A stretch of 64,000 nucleotides of DNA. It comes from Arthrobacter sp. 9AX. Lineage in GTDB: Bacteria; Actinomycetota; Actinomycetes; Actinomycetales; Micrococcaceae. Shown one piece after another: positions 8,722 through 15,965 of this stretch. Every line of letters begins with the position of its first letter. The stretch's first letter is position 1. A program made the position numbers and the translations under genes. The DNA lies in assembly GCF_902506095.1 (NCBI RefSeq), contig NZ_LR733293.1, positions 3,887,476 through 3,951,475 on the forward strand. The letters run 5' to 3'. The notes under the pieces are model-generated. The model did not search any database and had not been told where the DNA came from. It saw nothing but the letters and a program-made list of their open reading frames with translations.

Positions 8722-9033
8722 CTACGGGTTGTTGGGACTGCTGTTTCTGCCGGTTCTGTAACCTGCCCAAAACGCCAGCAGCAGCAGGCCCACGACGGCG
8801 ATTGCCAGGCCGATCCGGGTTCCCTGCGAAACGAAGGCCGTCCCGGTTCCGCTGAAGACCTGGTTGCTCAGCGGCGCGTAGGCGAACCAGCCGAAGCTTT
8901 CAGTGGCGTTGCTGTTCCACGCAACAATGCAGCCAACCAGCACCACGGCCAAACCCAGTAGGGGCACGACGGCGGCACGGACTGTGGCGCGTTTGCGCGG
9001 TTGGCGTTCATCAGGCGTGTTGTTGTCCCCCAT
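8722..9033 (-). CDS. Small membrane protein, two transmembrane segments
   Basis: 103 residues, family not recognised. A charged N-terminus (DERQPRKRATVR) precedes a hydrophobic helix AAVVPLLGLAVVLVGCIVAW (about 22-41). An extracytoplasmic loop with aromatic residues follows, then a second helix at about 73-92, and a short basic tail. The start ATG has no Shine-Dalgarno, but TAGAAT ends 7 nt before it, as expected for a leaderless actinobacterial mRNA. Convergent with the antiporter gene. Confidence 0.65.
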   Translation of the reverse strand: MGDNNTPDERQPRKRATVRAAVVPLLGLAVVLVGCIVAWNSNATESFGWFAYAPLSNQVFSGTGTAFVSQGTRIGLAIAVVGLLLLAFWAGYRTGRNSSPNNP

Positions 9034-9080
9034 GCAGGCGATTCTAGCCGGGCCTGCATGGACGGGTTTAGGCTTGCCGG
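9034..9080. promoter_or_regulatory. Divergent leaderless promoters
   Basis: Two TANNNT boxes face away from each other in a 47-nt gap. TAGAAT on the minus strand (plus-strand 9041-9046) lies 7 nt before the 9033 start. TAGGCT (9069-9074) lies 6 nt before the 9081 ATG. This spacing predicts that both mRNAs begin at the start codon. Confidence 0.5.
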
Positions 9081-9440
9081 ATGTTGACCATCGGCACCAC
9101 CGTCCTCGGCGTCAACGACGTCGCCCGCGCCACCGAGTTCTGGCACGCCGCCCTCGGCTATGTCCCCCGCGAACCTGGCGACGGGACCTGGGCAACCCTT
9201 GCACCGGCGTCGGGTCCCGGGGCGCTGCTGTCACTCATGCTGAGTGAGACGCCTGTACAGGACCGCCCGCGGATCCACCTGGACCTCTATGCGGATGACC
9301 AGAACGCTGAGGTGGAGCGGCTGGTGTCCCTCGGCGCCCGGCGCGTGGACTGGGACCTGTACCCGGAGGACCCGGACTTCATTGTCCTCGCCGACCCGGA
9401 CGGCAACCTGTTCTGCGTCATCGACAAAAGCGCCGGCTGA
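9081..9440 (+). CDS. VOC (glyoxalase-fold) family protein
   Basis: 119 residues with a two-repeat vicinal-oxygen-chelate pattern: MLTIGTTVLGVNDVARATEF at the N-terminus, HLDLYADDQNAEVERLVSLG in the middle, and LADPDGNLFCVID at the C-terminus. Members are metal-dependent dioxygenases, isomerases, or resistance/binding proteins. The substrate cannot be told from sequence. Likely leaderless from TAGGCT at 9069. A GC hairpin follows the stop. Confidence 0.8.
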   Translation: MLTIGTTVLGVNDVARATEFWHAALGYVPREPGDGTWATLAPASGPGALLSLMLSETPVQDRPRIHLDLYADDQNAEVERLVSLGARRVDWDLYPEDPDFIVLADPDGNLFCVIDKSAG

Positions 9441-9444
9441 CAAA

Positions 9445-9461
9445 GCGGCGGAGCCCGCCGC
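9445..9461. terminator. Short GC hairpin after the VOC gene
   Basis: GCGGCGG (9445-9451) pairs with CCGCCGC (9455-9461) directly after the stop codon. There is no clear U-run, so it is only a weak terminator candidate. Confidence 0.35.
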
Positions 9462-9607
9462 CAGGCACACTTCATGAAGCCTGATGTCGTGCGGTGACAC
9501 TGCCCTAACCGGTGTTGACCAGCCCGGGAACATCTGGGCCCGCCAGGCCGTTGGCATCCCTACGACCCGCACTTCGAGTGCAGCGGCACCCAACAGAACG
9601 GAACCTC

Positions 9608-9892
9608 ATGGTCAGGGCTATCTGGAACGGAAAAGTCATCGCAGAATCCACGGACACCGTGGTGGTGGAGGGTAACCATTACTTTCCGCGCGACGCCGTC
9701 AACGCCGGCTACCTCAGGGACAGCGACCTCTCTTCCATCTGCCCGTGGAAAGGCAAGGCCAGCTATCACACGCTCGAAGTAGACGGCAAGCTGAATATGG
9801 ACGCCGCCTGGTACTACCCGGAGACAAAGCCGCGGGCAAAGGAAATTCAGGACCGGATCGCTTTCTGGCGCGGGGTCACCATCGAGGCCTAA
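9608..9892 (+). CDS. DUF427 family protein
   Basis: 94 residues from MVRAIWNGKVIAES. NHYFPRDAVN, CPWKGKASYHTLEVDG and AWYYPETKPRAKEI are characteristic DUF427 segments. The family forms a small beta-structure; its biochemical role is not established. A longer frame opens 96 nt upstream, but the internal ATG (after GGAACCTC) fits the family's N-terminus. Stand-alone gene. Confidence 0.85.
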   Translation: MVRAIWNGKVIAESTDTVVVEGNHYFPRDAVNAGYLRDSDLSSICPWKGKASYHTLEVDGKLNMDAAWYYPETKPRAKEIQDRIAFWRGVTIEA

Positions 9893-9991
9893 GACCAGGG
9901 AGCAGCGGATGACGGCAGAACCCTCCTCCGGGGTAACCGGCATCTGACTGGTTTTCCGGGAAAGACGATTTGGCCGGTTGGGCGCGACTGC

Positions 9992-10375
9992 TCAGGTGGC
10001 GGCCGGGCCAACCAATTCGTTGTAGTCCGCGGACAGTTGGGATGTGATCTCGTCCCACTCACCGGGCGACACCGCCTCGCGTAACGTCACCATCACCGCC
10101 CGGGCCGCCTCGCGAGCGGCTTCCTCGTTCACCCCCGCCCGTTCGGCAAGACGGCGGACGAACTCATCCACATCGAAGTCTTCCGCGTTCTCCTCCACCA
10201 ATTCGGACAGCATCGGTTTTAGTTCTGCCGGCAATTGGGCGGCGAGGTCGCGGGCCTCGCCGCCGCTGATCCTCTCCGCCAGAGTCCTCAGGGTGTCATA
10301 GGTAAGGGTCTGGGCGCGGCTGGGCGGTACATTGGCCCGTTTCGCAACGAGGTCGACGAATTGGTCGAATTGCAT
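9992..10375 (-). CDS. DUF2267 family protein
   Basis: 127 residues, helical and acidic. It starts MQFDQFVDLVAKRANVP and contains DTLRTLAERISGGEARDLAAQLP and FDVDEFVRRLAERAGV, the two-repeat DUF2267 pattern. Function unknown; the family is common in soil actinobacteria, often near stress genes. The chosen ATG has GAGGGGA 6 nt upstream; a longer upstream frame lacks support. No operon partner. Confidence 0.8.
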   Translation of the reverse strand: MQFDQFVDLVAKRANVPPSRAQTLTYDTLRTLAERISGGEARDLAAQLPAELKPMLSELVEENAEDFDVDEFVRRLAERAGVNEEAAREAARAVMVTLREAVSPGEWDEITSQLSADYNELVGPAAT

Positions 10376-10535
10376 GGCTGTCCCCTCAGGGTGGAAGGCG
10401 GTTGTCTGGAGGGCGCTTAGAGTGGCGCCGGACGTGGGGCTGCGCTCGTCCAATTCTCCGCCCGCGGGGTGCCGCTGTCCAGGTGACGGACGGACGCGTA
10501 TTCAGCCCGCATGCAGTTACCGGCAGGATGGAGAA

Positions 10536-11261
10536 TCACAGGGTCGCTGCTTCCTCCTCTGCCAGCCTGATTAAGCGAAGTTCGTCCTCAACCGCACGGG
10601 CAGGCCAGTAGTCCTTGGCCAGTTCGTCGGCCCAAACCCTGTCTGCGTCCGGGAAGATCTTCCCGAACATGCCGGCCGACTCCAGCAGGGCGATCAGGGC
10701 AAGTACGCGGGCGTCCAGCTTCTTGGGATCGTGCTTGGCGGCAGGAGGCGTCGCAGCATCAGCCGGCCCCTCGGTTGCCGTGGGTTCCGGGACCTCCGGC
10801 TCCGGCGAGTCGACGAGCGTGGCCAGGATCCTCTGCAGCAGAGCCGCCTCAGGGGCGTGGTCCTTTTCCGGGTAGCGCACGGCACGGAAGCGGCCCAGGT
10901 GCTTTTCACCCACGTGCTCCACGATGCCGAGCGACACGAGGCCCTCATACACGCGGAGCACCTGGACGCGGCCCTCCAGCGCGGACACCCACCACTTGGG
11001 AGTGTGCGGCCGGGACTTGCCGCGGATCAGCTCCAGCTCGCGTTGGAGGTGCGTCTCGGGGACGCTGTCGGTGGGTCTGACGTACTTGCCCCGCAGCTCA
11101 ATGGCCCCGAGCAAGTTCAGCTCAGCCAGGGTTGCCCCCGCCACGGTGGTCCTGAGCGCGAACACAGGGACCTCGGCTTTGCCGCTTATGTCATTGGTGG
11201 CCAGCAGCAGGAAAGCCTGGGGAAGGCTCAGCTCCGGTGGCGTCGGTATTTCCGCGTTCAT
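10536..11261 (-). CDS. GPP34 (Golgi phosphoprotein 3-like) family protein
   Basis: 241 residues from MNAEIPTPPELSLPQAFLLL. The N-terminal half has the GPP34 features LSLPQAFLLLATND, LAELNLLGAIELRG and LVSLGIVEHV. A Pro/Ala/Glu-rich linker (about 160-185) precedes a helical tail that ends AVEDELRLIRLAEEEAATL. In eukaryotes GOLPH3 binds PI4P; bacterial members are uncharacterised, with lipid-related or membrane-peripheral roles suspected. The start is uncertain, since no clear Shine-Dalgarno precedes it. Confidence 0.75.
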   Translation of the reverse strand: MNAEIPTPPELSLPQAFLLLATNDISGKAEVPVFALRTTVAGATLAELNLLGAIELRGKYVRPTDSVPETHLQRELELIRGKSRPHTPKWWVSALEGRVQVLRVYEGLVSLGIVEHVGEKHLGRFRAVRYPEKDHAPEAALLQRILATLVDSPEPEVPEPTATEGPADAATPPAAKHDPKKLDARVLALIALLESAGMFGKIFPDADRVWADELAKDYWPARAVEDELRLIRLAEEEAATL

Positions 11262-11383
11262 AGCAATATGGTGCGCCCGCTGGACGGCGGCGGCAATTGC
11301 CCGGAGTACCCTGCTTTTCACTTTGTCCGCAGGCTTAAGCTGATACCAGCAGGTCCGTCTTTTCAGCATCCCGGGAGGCCATC

Positions 11384-11704
11384 ATGGGCCCTGAAACCGC
11401 CAGCGTGACCGGCCACGATGTCACCACCATCACCTGCATCTGCGGCAACACGGTCAGCCAGGATGGACTGATCCAGGCCAACTCCCGTGGGGTCCCCATT
11501 GCAGGCGGAGATTCCCCGGTCCCGGCGGGTCTGGCGCCCTGGCCTGAGGACGAGGACCTCTACACGCTGTGCCCGCGCTGCGGCCGCGTGTACCGCGATG
11601 CCGTCATTGAGGAGACGGGGACCGCGCCAGTTGCTTTCCAGGTGGACGTCGCCGCAGGCCCCATCGCCGAAGCCATCAAAGCGCACTGGAACCTCAGCTC
11701 TTAG
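11384..11704 (+). CDS. Hypothetical protein with two cysteine pairs (zinc-ribbon-like)
   Basis: 106 residues, no family recognised. ITCICGNTV near residue 17 and LCPRCGRVYRD near residue 64 give C-x-C and C-x-x-C pairs that could bind one zinc. The region between them is acidic and proline-rich. GGGAGG lies 6 nt before the ATG. It faces away from GPP34 and ends in a large shared hairpin. Probably a small regulatory or binding protein; nothing more can be said. Confidence 0.6.
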   Translation: MGPETASVTGHDVTTITCICGNTVSQDGLIQANSRGVPIAGGDSPVPAGLAPWPEDEDLYTLCPRCGRVYRDAVIEETGTAPVAFQVDVAAGPIAEAIKAHWNLSS

Positions 11705-11780
11705 CCACTAACTGAAGGGACGTTCGGCTCCAGGCTGCACCCTGCGGTTGGCAGCCCGAGGACTTCCTGGCGCGGCTGTA

Positions 11781-11847
11781 GCAGCCCGGACAAAAGGTGG
11801 GCGGACGACGGCGGCACGCACCGCCGTCGTCCTTCTCACCGGGCTGC
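11781..11847. terminator. Nested bidirectional hairpin (family copy 2)
   Basis: The inner stem is GGACGACGGCGG (11803-11814) with CCGCCGTCGTCC (11821-11832), loop CACGCA. The outer stem is GCAGCCCGG (11781-11789) with CCGGGCTGC (11839-11847). It lies exactly between two convergent genes. Confidence 0.75.
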
Positions 11848-11870
11848 CGGGCCAGTAGGCCGCGGCAGGG

Positions 11871-12791
11871 TCAGCACCAGAATCCGGTGAGTTTCCCGGC
11901 AAGGGCTTTGCCCTGGTTGAAGCCGGCCCGGGCGGCGGGCGGACGGAGCGACAGGTCCATCGCGTTGGCGCCGAACATGTGCTCGGAGCCGCTGTCCGGG
12001 AAGACCGTCTCGACGTGGCTGCCGGCGGCGCGCAGCTCGTCTACCTGCGTTGCGAGCTGCATGCCCCAGTCCAACGGCGTCCGTGTCCTGCCGCCGAACG
12101 GCGAGAGAACCAGCACCCGCCGGTATCCGGCTGCGAGGTCGGCATTTTCATTGCGCCGGTAGCCGCCGTCGATGTAGCGCTTGTATCCGATCCCGTAGGC
12201 GAAGCCACTGGCGCAGCTTGCGGCGACGGCGTCCACCAGGTCCACGCCGCTGCGGCTGTCGAACACCGCCGGTTCACCGGTGTGGGCATCGACTGCGGTG
12301 ATGAGCAGCCGGTGCTGCGGCCAGTCATGGCCGGAGAAACGCGCGGCGACGGTGGCGCGCCACCGCTCGGAAGGGTCGTACGCCGAGACCAGGTCAAGTG
12401 CCGCGGCGCCCATCCTGCGGCGCATGTCCGCCGCATCCTGAGATTCGGCAATGATCCTGCCCGTCCGTTCCAGATGGTCAGTCACCGGCCGGACCGAAGC
12501 CGGTCCGCCGCCGGATCCTGCCGGCGGCGCCTGGGGCGCCGGAGCGGCGTCGAGGATGGCGGCGAGCAGATCGGCGGGGGCCGCAGCGGCTATCTGTGCG
12601 GCGGCAGTGGATCCGGCAGATGTCCCGATGATCAGTTCAGCGCCGGTCACGTCCAGCCCGGCGTCGGACATGCCGGCGAGGACACCGATCAGCCAGGCGT
12701 TGCCTGTGGAACCGCCGCCGCCGAGAACCAGGGCACGGCCGGAAGCCGCCGTCGAAGGGACGTGCGGAGTTGAATAGGGTGTGGTGTTCAT
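11871..12791 (-). CDS. Patatin-like phospholipase family protein
   Basis: Predicted serine acyl hydrolase acting on phospholipids or lipid esters with a Ser-Asp dyad. 306 residues. The glycine-rich oxyanion loop is LVLGGGGSTGNAWLIG (about 21-36), the nucleophile elbow is GTSAG (S58), and the catalytic aspartate sits in YIDGGYRRNENADLAAGY. An N-terminal signal peptide is not evident. AAAGG lies 8 nt before the ATG. A 19-codon ORF with a perfect Shine-Dalgarno precedes it by 45 nt on the same strand (see 12837-12896). Confidence 0.88.
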   Translation of the reverse strand: MNTTPYSTPHVPSTAASGRALVLGGGGSTGNAWLIGVLAGMSDAGLDVTGAELIIGTSAGSTAAAQIAAAAPADLLAAILDAAPAPQAPPAGSGGGPASVRPVTDHLERTGRIIAESQDAADMRRRMGAAALDLVSAYDPSERWRATVAARFSGHDWPQHRLLITAVDAHTGEPAVFDSRSGVDLVDAVAASCASGFAYGIGYKRYIDGGYRRNENADLAAGYRRVLVLSPFGGRTRTPLDWGMQLATQVDELRAAGSHVETVFPDSGSEHMFGANAMDLSLRPPAARAGFNQGKALAGKLTGFWC

Positions 12792-12836
12792 GGGAGTCGC
12801 CTTTCGCGAATTGCCTGATGACGCTCCCGGCGGCGG

Positions 12837-12896
12837 CTAGGTCAGCCGCACGATCGTGGGCTGCAGGGGAGCGCCCATTACGGATACTGCGTTCAT
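12837..12896 (-). CDS. Putative 19-residue leader peptide upstream of the patatin gene
   Basis: The ORF encodes MNAVSVMGAPLQPTIVRLT and is preceded by AGGAGGTGAGACCC directly before the ATG, the best Shine-Dalgarno in this part of the window. It is too short for most gene callers. It ends 45 nt before the patatin start. There is no run of one amino acid, so classic attenuation by a single tRNA is not obvious. It could be a small protein or a translational-coupling leader. Confidence 0.45.
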   Translation of the reverse strand: MNAVSVMGAPLQPTIVRLT

Positions 12897-12980
12897 GGGT
12901 CTCACCTCCTGCTCAAATGTCACGATGTACCGAATACTCGCACACGCGTTCAGACGTCTGCAACCGGTAAATTTGAAGGG

Positions 12981-13487
12981 ATGATTTCCATTGACCGGGA
13001 CGATCCCGCACGCAGCGATGTCCATCAGCTCCTGAGCGAACACCTGGCAGACATGTTCGCCACTTCCCCCGCCGAAAGCGTCCACGCCCTGGACCACTCA
13101 GCGCTGTCCGTCCCGTCGATCACGTTCTGGACGGCACGTGAGGACGGCGGCCTGCTGGGCTGCGGCGCGCTCAAGCTGCTGGACTCCCCGGCCGGGTCCC
13201 CCGTGCACGGCGAGATCAAGTCCATGCGCACCACGGCAAGCGCACGCGGACGTGGCGTGGCCACCCTGATGCTCCGGCATATCCTCGCCGACGCCCGCGC
13301 CCGGAACCTCGAGCGCGTCTACCTCGAGACCGGCACGGAGGACTACTTCGCTCCGGCACGCCGCCTGTACGCGCGCCACGGCTTCACGGAATGCCCGCCG
13401 TTCGCCGGCTACGTCCTGGACCCCAACAGCGTGTTTATGGAACTGCGCCTCCAGGCGAACCACGCGGGGTTACTTCCGGCCCAATAA
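12981..13487 (+). CDS. GNAT family N-acetyltransferase
   Basis: 168 residues. The acetyl-CoA-binding motif A is RTTASARGRGVATLMLRHIL (about 82-101), followed by ARNLERVYLETGTEDYFAPARRLYARHGF, the usual strand-helix ending of GNAT proteins. GALKLLD in mid-chain resembles YjhQ/phosphinothricin-type members, but the substrate is unknown. The hairpin at 13472-13509 overlaps the stop codon. Confidence 0.85.
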   Translation: MISIDRDDPARSDVHQLLSEHLADMFATSPAESVHALDHSALSVPSITFWTAREDGGLLGCGALKLLDSPAGSPVHGEIKSMRTTASARGRGVATLMLRHILADARARNLERVYLETGTEDYFAPARRLYARHGFTECPPFAGYVLDPNSVFMELRLQANHAGLLPAQ

Positions 13488-13566
13488 TCGCCGATAGGGG
13501 GCCGGAAGTGACCCGGACCTGATGAGGAAAGCGGACGACGGCGGGTGCGCACCCGCCGTCGTCCGC
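13472..13566. terminator. Double hairpin with a 36-bp perfect palindrome (family copy 3)
   Basis: The first stem is 13472-13482 with 13499-13509 (ACTTCCGGCCC type). The second is a fully palindromic 36-mer at 13531-13566, with arm GCGGACGACGGCGGGT and centre GCGC, followed by TCTTCTTT. Located between convergent genes. Confidence 0.8.
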
Positions 13567-13579
13567 TCTTCTTTGGTGC

Positions 13580-14014
13580 CTATGAGCTGAAGGGGACTTT
13601 CTCCCAGCTCAGGATGTCGCCGCCCTGGGCGCCGTTCCCGGCAACGGTGAACCGGACGTAGTTGGTGGCGTCGTTGGAGCCGTCCACCTGGAGCGGGTCG
13701 AGGTAGAGGCTTTCGAGGGTGACGCCTTGCTTGGCGTCCGCGAGGTCGTGGGCCACGCGCAGTTCGCCGTCCACCAGCCAGACGTCCGCCTCGACGCTGG
13801 TGAAGCCATGCTCCAGGGCGTCAAACAGCGGGCGGTCGTGCTCATAGTCGTTGTGGGCGTCGGTGCCGGCAAGGGGTTGGCCGACGACGACGGGCGCAGG
13901 TTTGGATGCCTCGGCCTGGGCTTGGGCGGGGGCTATGGCTGTCCCGGCCAGGGAGGCGAGGACGGCGACGGCGGCGACGGCGGCGACGGCGGCGAGGGTG
14001 CTTTTCACGAACAC
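13580..14014 (-). pseudogene. Truncated secreted phosphodiesterase/PI-PLC-like protein
   Basis: From a GTG with AGGAG 7 nt upstream, 144 residues are encoded. A signal peptide with a long Ala/Val core (residues 1-33, ending PAQAQA) is followed by GTDAHNDYEHDRPLFDALEHG and EADVWLVDGELRVAHD, the N-terminal segment of GDPD/PI-PLC TIM-barrel proteins. After LYLDPLQVDGS the sequence changes to an unrelated short tail (YVRFTVAGNG, ILSWEKVPFSS), so most of the barrel and its second catalytic half are missing. Read as an internal deletion or fusion remnant. A secreted short protein is still possible. Confidence 0.6.
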
Positions 14015-14227
14015 GGGAGTACTCCTGGTACCTCGGGGATGCCTGCCCGGCTGTGGGGTGTGCCGGGGCAGAAGGGGTGCGTGAAAAGACTGCTGGCCGA
14101 GGGAGAACGGTAGAGAGCGTGGGGGTTTACTGTAGGTGAACCCCTTACACACAAAGCGGACCACGGCGCAGCGATGATTCAAACCCGACATTGCGCCATG
14201 GTCGTAGGCTACTAAGGAGGCCGGACA

Positions 14228-14293
14228 ATGAGGACGGCCTCGGGCCTCGAAGGGGACATCGAGTGGACAGTAGTGCCGGTTACTGGTTCTTGA
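14228..14293 (+). CDS. Possible 21-residue upstream ORF overlapping the phospholipase D start
   Basis: The ATG follows TAAGGAGGCCGGACA, a near-ideal Shine-Dalgarno. The frame encodes 21 residues (MRTASGLEGDIEWTVVPVTG then S) and stops inside the first codons of the phospholipase gene in a different frame. It may couple translation into the downstream GTG, or be fortuitous. Confidence 0.3.
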   Translation: MRTASGLEGDIEWTVVPVTGS

Positions 14294-15846
14294 GTGGTGC
14301 TGAGCGGGGGCATGCCGCCACCAGCGTGCACGCGGGGGGCGAGGAATCGCCGGCCTGGTCGGAGGGAAATCTCGTGCGGCCTCTGGTTCATGGCGCAACC
14401 TACTTCGCGCGGCTGCAGGAAGAGCTGTCGGCACTGCAACCGGGTGACCGTGTATGGTTCACCGACTGGCGTGGCGACGGCGACGAGCGGCTCACGGCGG
14501 ACGGACCCACGATCGGTGAGCTGCTGGCCCGGCTGGCCCGGGCCGGCGTAGAGGTGCGCGGCCTGATCTGGAGATCCCATGGCGAGCGGATCTCGGCCCC
14601 GATGAGCAACCGGTCCAATGAACTCCTGAGCCGCCAGATCAATGATGCCGGTGGTGAGGTGCTGTTGGATCAGCGGGTGCGCCTCTTCGGTTGCCATCAC
14701 CAGAAGCTGGTGGTCATCCGCCGCCGTGACGACCCCTCGCGGGACGTGGCGTTCGTGGGCGGAATCGACCTCTCGCACGGCCGCCGGGACGACGCCGACC
14801 ATGCGGGAGATCCGCAGGCGGTGGACATGGATCCCCGGTACGGGAAACAGCCCCCGTGGCACGATGCCGCACTGGAACTGCGCGGCCCGGTGGTGGCGGA
14901 TGTGCTGGAGTTGTTCGCGGAACGGTGGAATGACCCCCATCCCCTGGACCGCCGCACACCGTACCGGATGCTGCTGCAGCGCCTGGCCGATATGCCCCGG
15001 CACCCCCAACCCCTGCCGGAGACGGCGCCGCCACCGCCACCGGCCGGCCCCCATGCCGTGCAGCTGCTGCGCACCTACGGTGTGAAGCACCCGCCGTTCC
15101 CGTTCGCGCCGGGCGGTGAGCGGAGCGTTGCCCGGGCCTACACCAAGGCCTTCGGCCAGGCCCGCTCGCTGATCTATATCGAGGACCAGTACCTGTGGTC
15201 CTCGGAGGTGGCCGACGGAATCGCTGCGGCCCTCGAACAGAACCGGGAGTTGAACGTCATCGCCGTCGTGCCCCGCTACCCGGACTCGGACGGTCCGCTC
15301 GGAGGGCCGCCCAAGCGGGTGGGGCAGCTGCGCGCCATCGAAAGGATGCGGCGCGTTGCCCCGGACCGGTTCGGCGTCTTCAATTTGGAGAACAAGGCCG
15401 GGACTCCGATCTATGTGCACGCCAAGATCTGCATCATCGATGACACCTGGTTCACCATCGGGTCGGACAACTTCAACCGCCGGTCCTGGACCACGGACAG
15501 CGAGCTTACCTGCGCGGTCTTCGACACCAGTGCGGGTACTGATGCTTCCCGCTCGCTGGCCCACTCACTCCGGCTCCAGCTCTGGGCCGAACACCTGGGC
15601 CTGGACCAGACGGATCCCCAGCTCAACGATCCGGCAGCCGGGCTCGGCCTGTGGAAGGCCACCGCCGGCGCCCTGGACCAGTGGCACAAAACCGGAGGGA
15701 GCCCGGACCGCCCGAGGGGACAAGTGCGGCAGCACAATCCGCAACCGGTGCCGCGGCTCCAGCGGCTCTGGGCGAACCCGGTCAACCGCCTTCTGGTGGA
15801 CCCGGACGGCCGCCCCCGCAAGATGCGCGGCACCACCGAGTTCTAG
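14263..15846 (+). CDS. Phospholipase D-like protein (two HKD motifs)
   Basis: 527 residues from a GTG with AAGGGGA 7 nt upstream. Both catalytic motifs are present: HHQKLVVIRRRDD followed by FVGGIDL in the first half, and HAKICIIDDTWFTIGSDNFN in the second. This is the bilobal PLD layout. No signal peptide or transmembrane segment is evident from this start, so it is probably cytoplasmic or peripheral. Members hydrolyse or transfer phosphatidyl groups; the substrate is not predictable. In-frame TTG 72 nt upstream is an alternative start. Confidence 0.87.
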   Translation: MDSSAGYWFLSGAERGHAATSVHAGGEESPAWSEGNLVRPLVHGATYFARLQEELSALQPGDRVWFTDWRGDGDERLTADGPTIGELLARLARAGVEVRGLIWRSHGERISAPMSNRSNELLSRQINDAGGEVLLDQRVRLFGCHHQKLVVIRRRDDPSRDVAFVGGIDLSHGRRDDADHAGDPQAVDMDPRYGKQPPWHDAALELRGPVVADVLELFAERWNDPHPLDRRTPYRMLLQRLADMPRHPQPLPETAPPPPPAGPHAVQLLRTYGVKHPPFPFAPGGERSVARAYTKAFGQARSLIYIEDQYLWSSEVADGIAAALEQNRELNVIAVVPRYPDSDGPLGGPPKRVGQLRAIERMRRVAPDRFGVFNLENKAGTPIYVHAKICIIDDTWFTIGSDNFNRRSWTTDSELTCAVFDTSAGTDASRSLAHSLRLQLWAEHLGLDQTDPQLNDPAAGLGLWKATAGALDQWHKTGGSPDRPRGQVRQHNPQPVPRLQRLWANPVNRLLVDPDGRPRKMRGTTEF

Positions 15847-15902
15847 GCAAGGACAAGGCAAGAGGGAGGCAATAAGGCTGACGTCCCTGCCTGCCCCCTC
15901 CT

Positions 15903-15955
15903 CAAAAGGAAGCGGACGACGGCGGGACCTCCCGCCGTCGTCCCGCTTTTCTTTT
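15903..15955. terminator. Bidirectional terminator (family copy 4)
   Basis: The stem ACGACGGCGGGA (15916-15927) pairs with 15930-15941. Outer AGCGG pairs with CCGCT, and A-rich and T-rich tails flank both sides (AAAAGGA, TTTTCTTTT). It lies between the phospholipase D gene and the convergent tctA gene. Confidence 0.85.
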
Positions 15956-15965
15956 GCTTGGGTGA

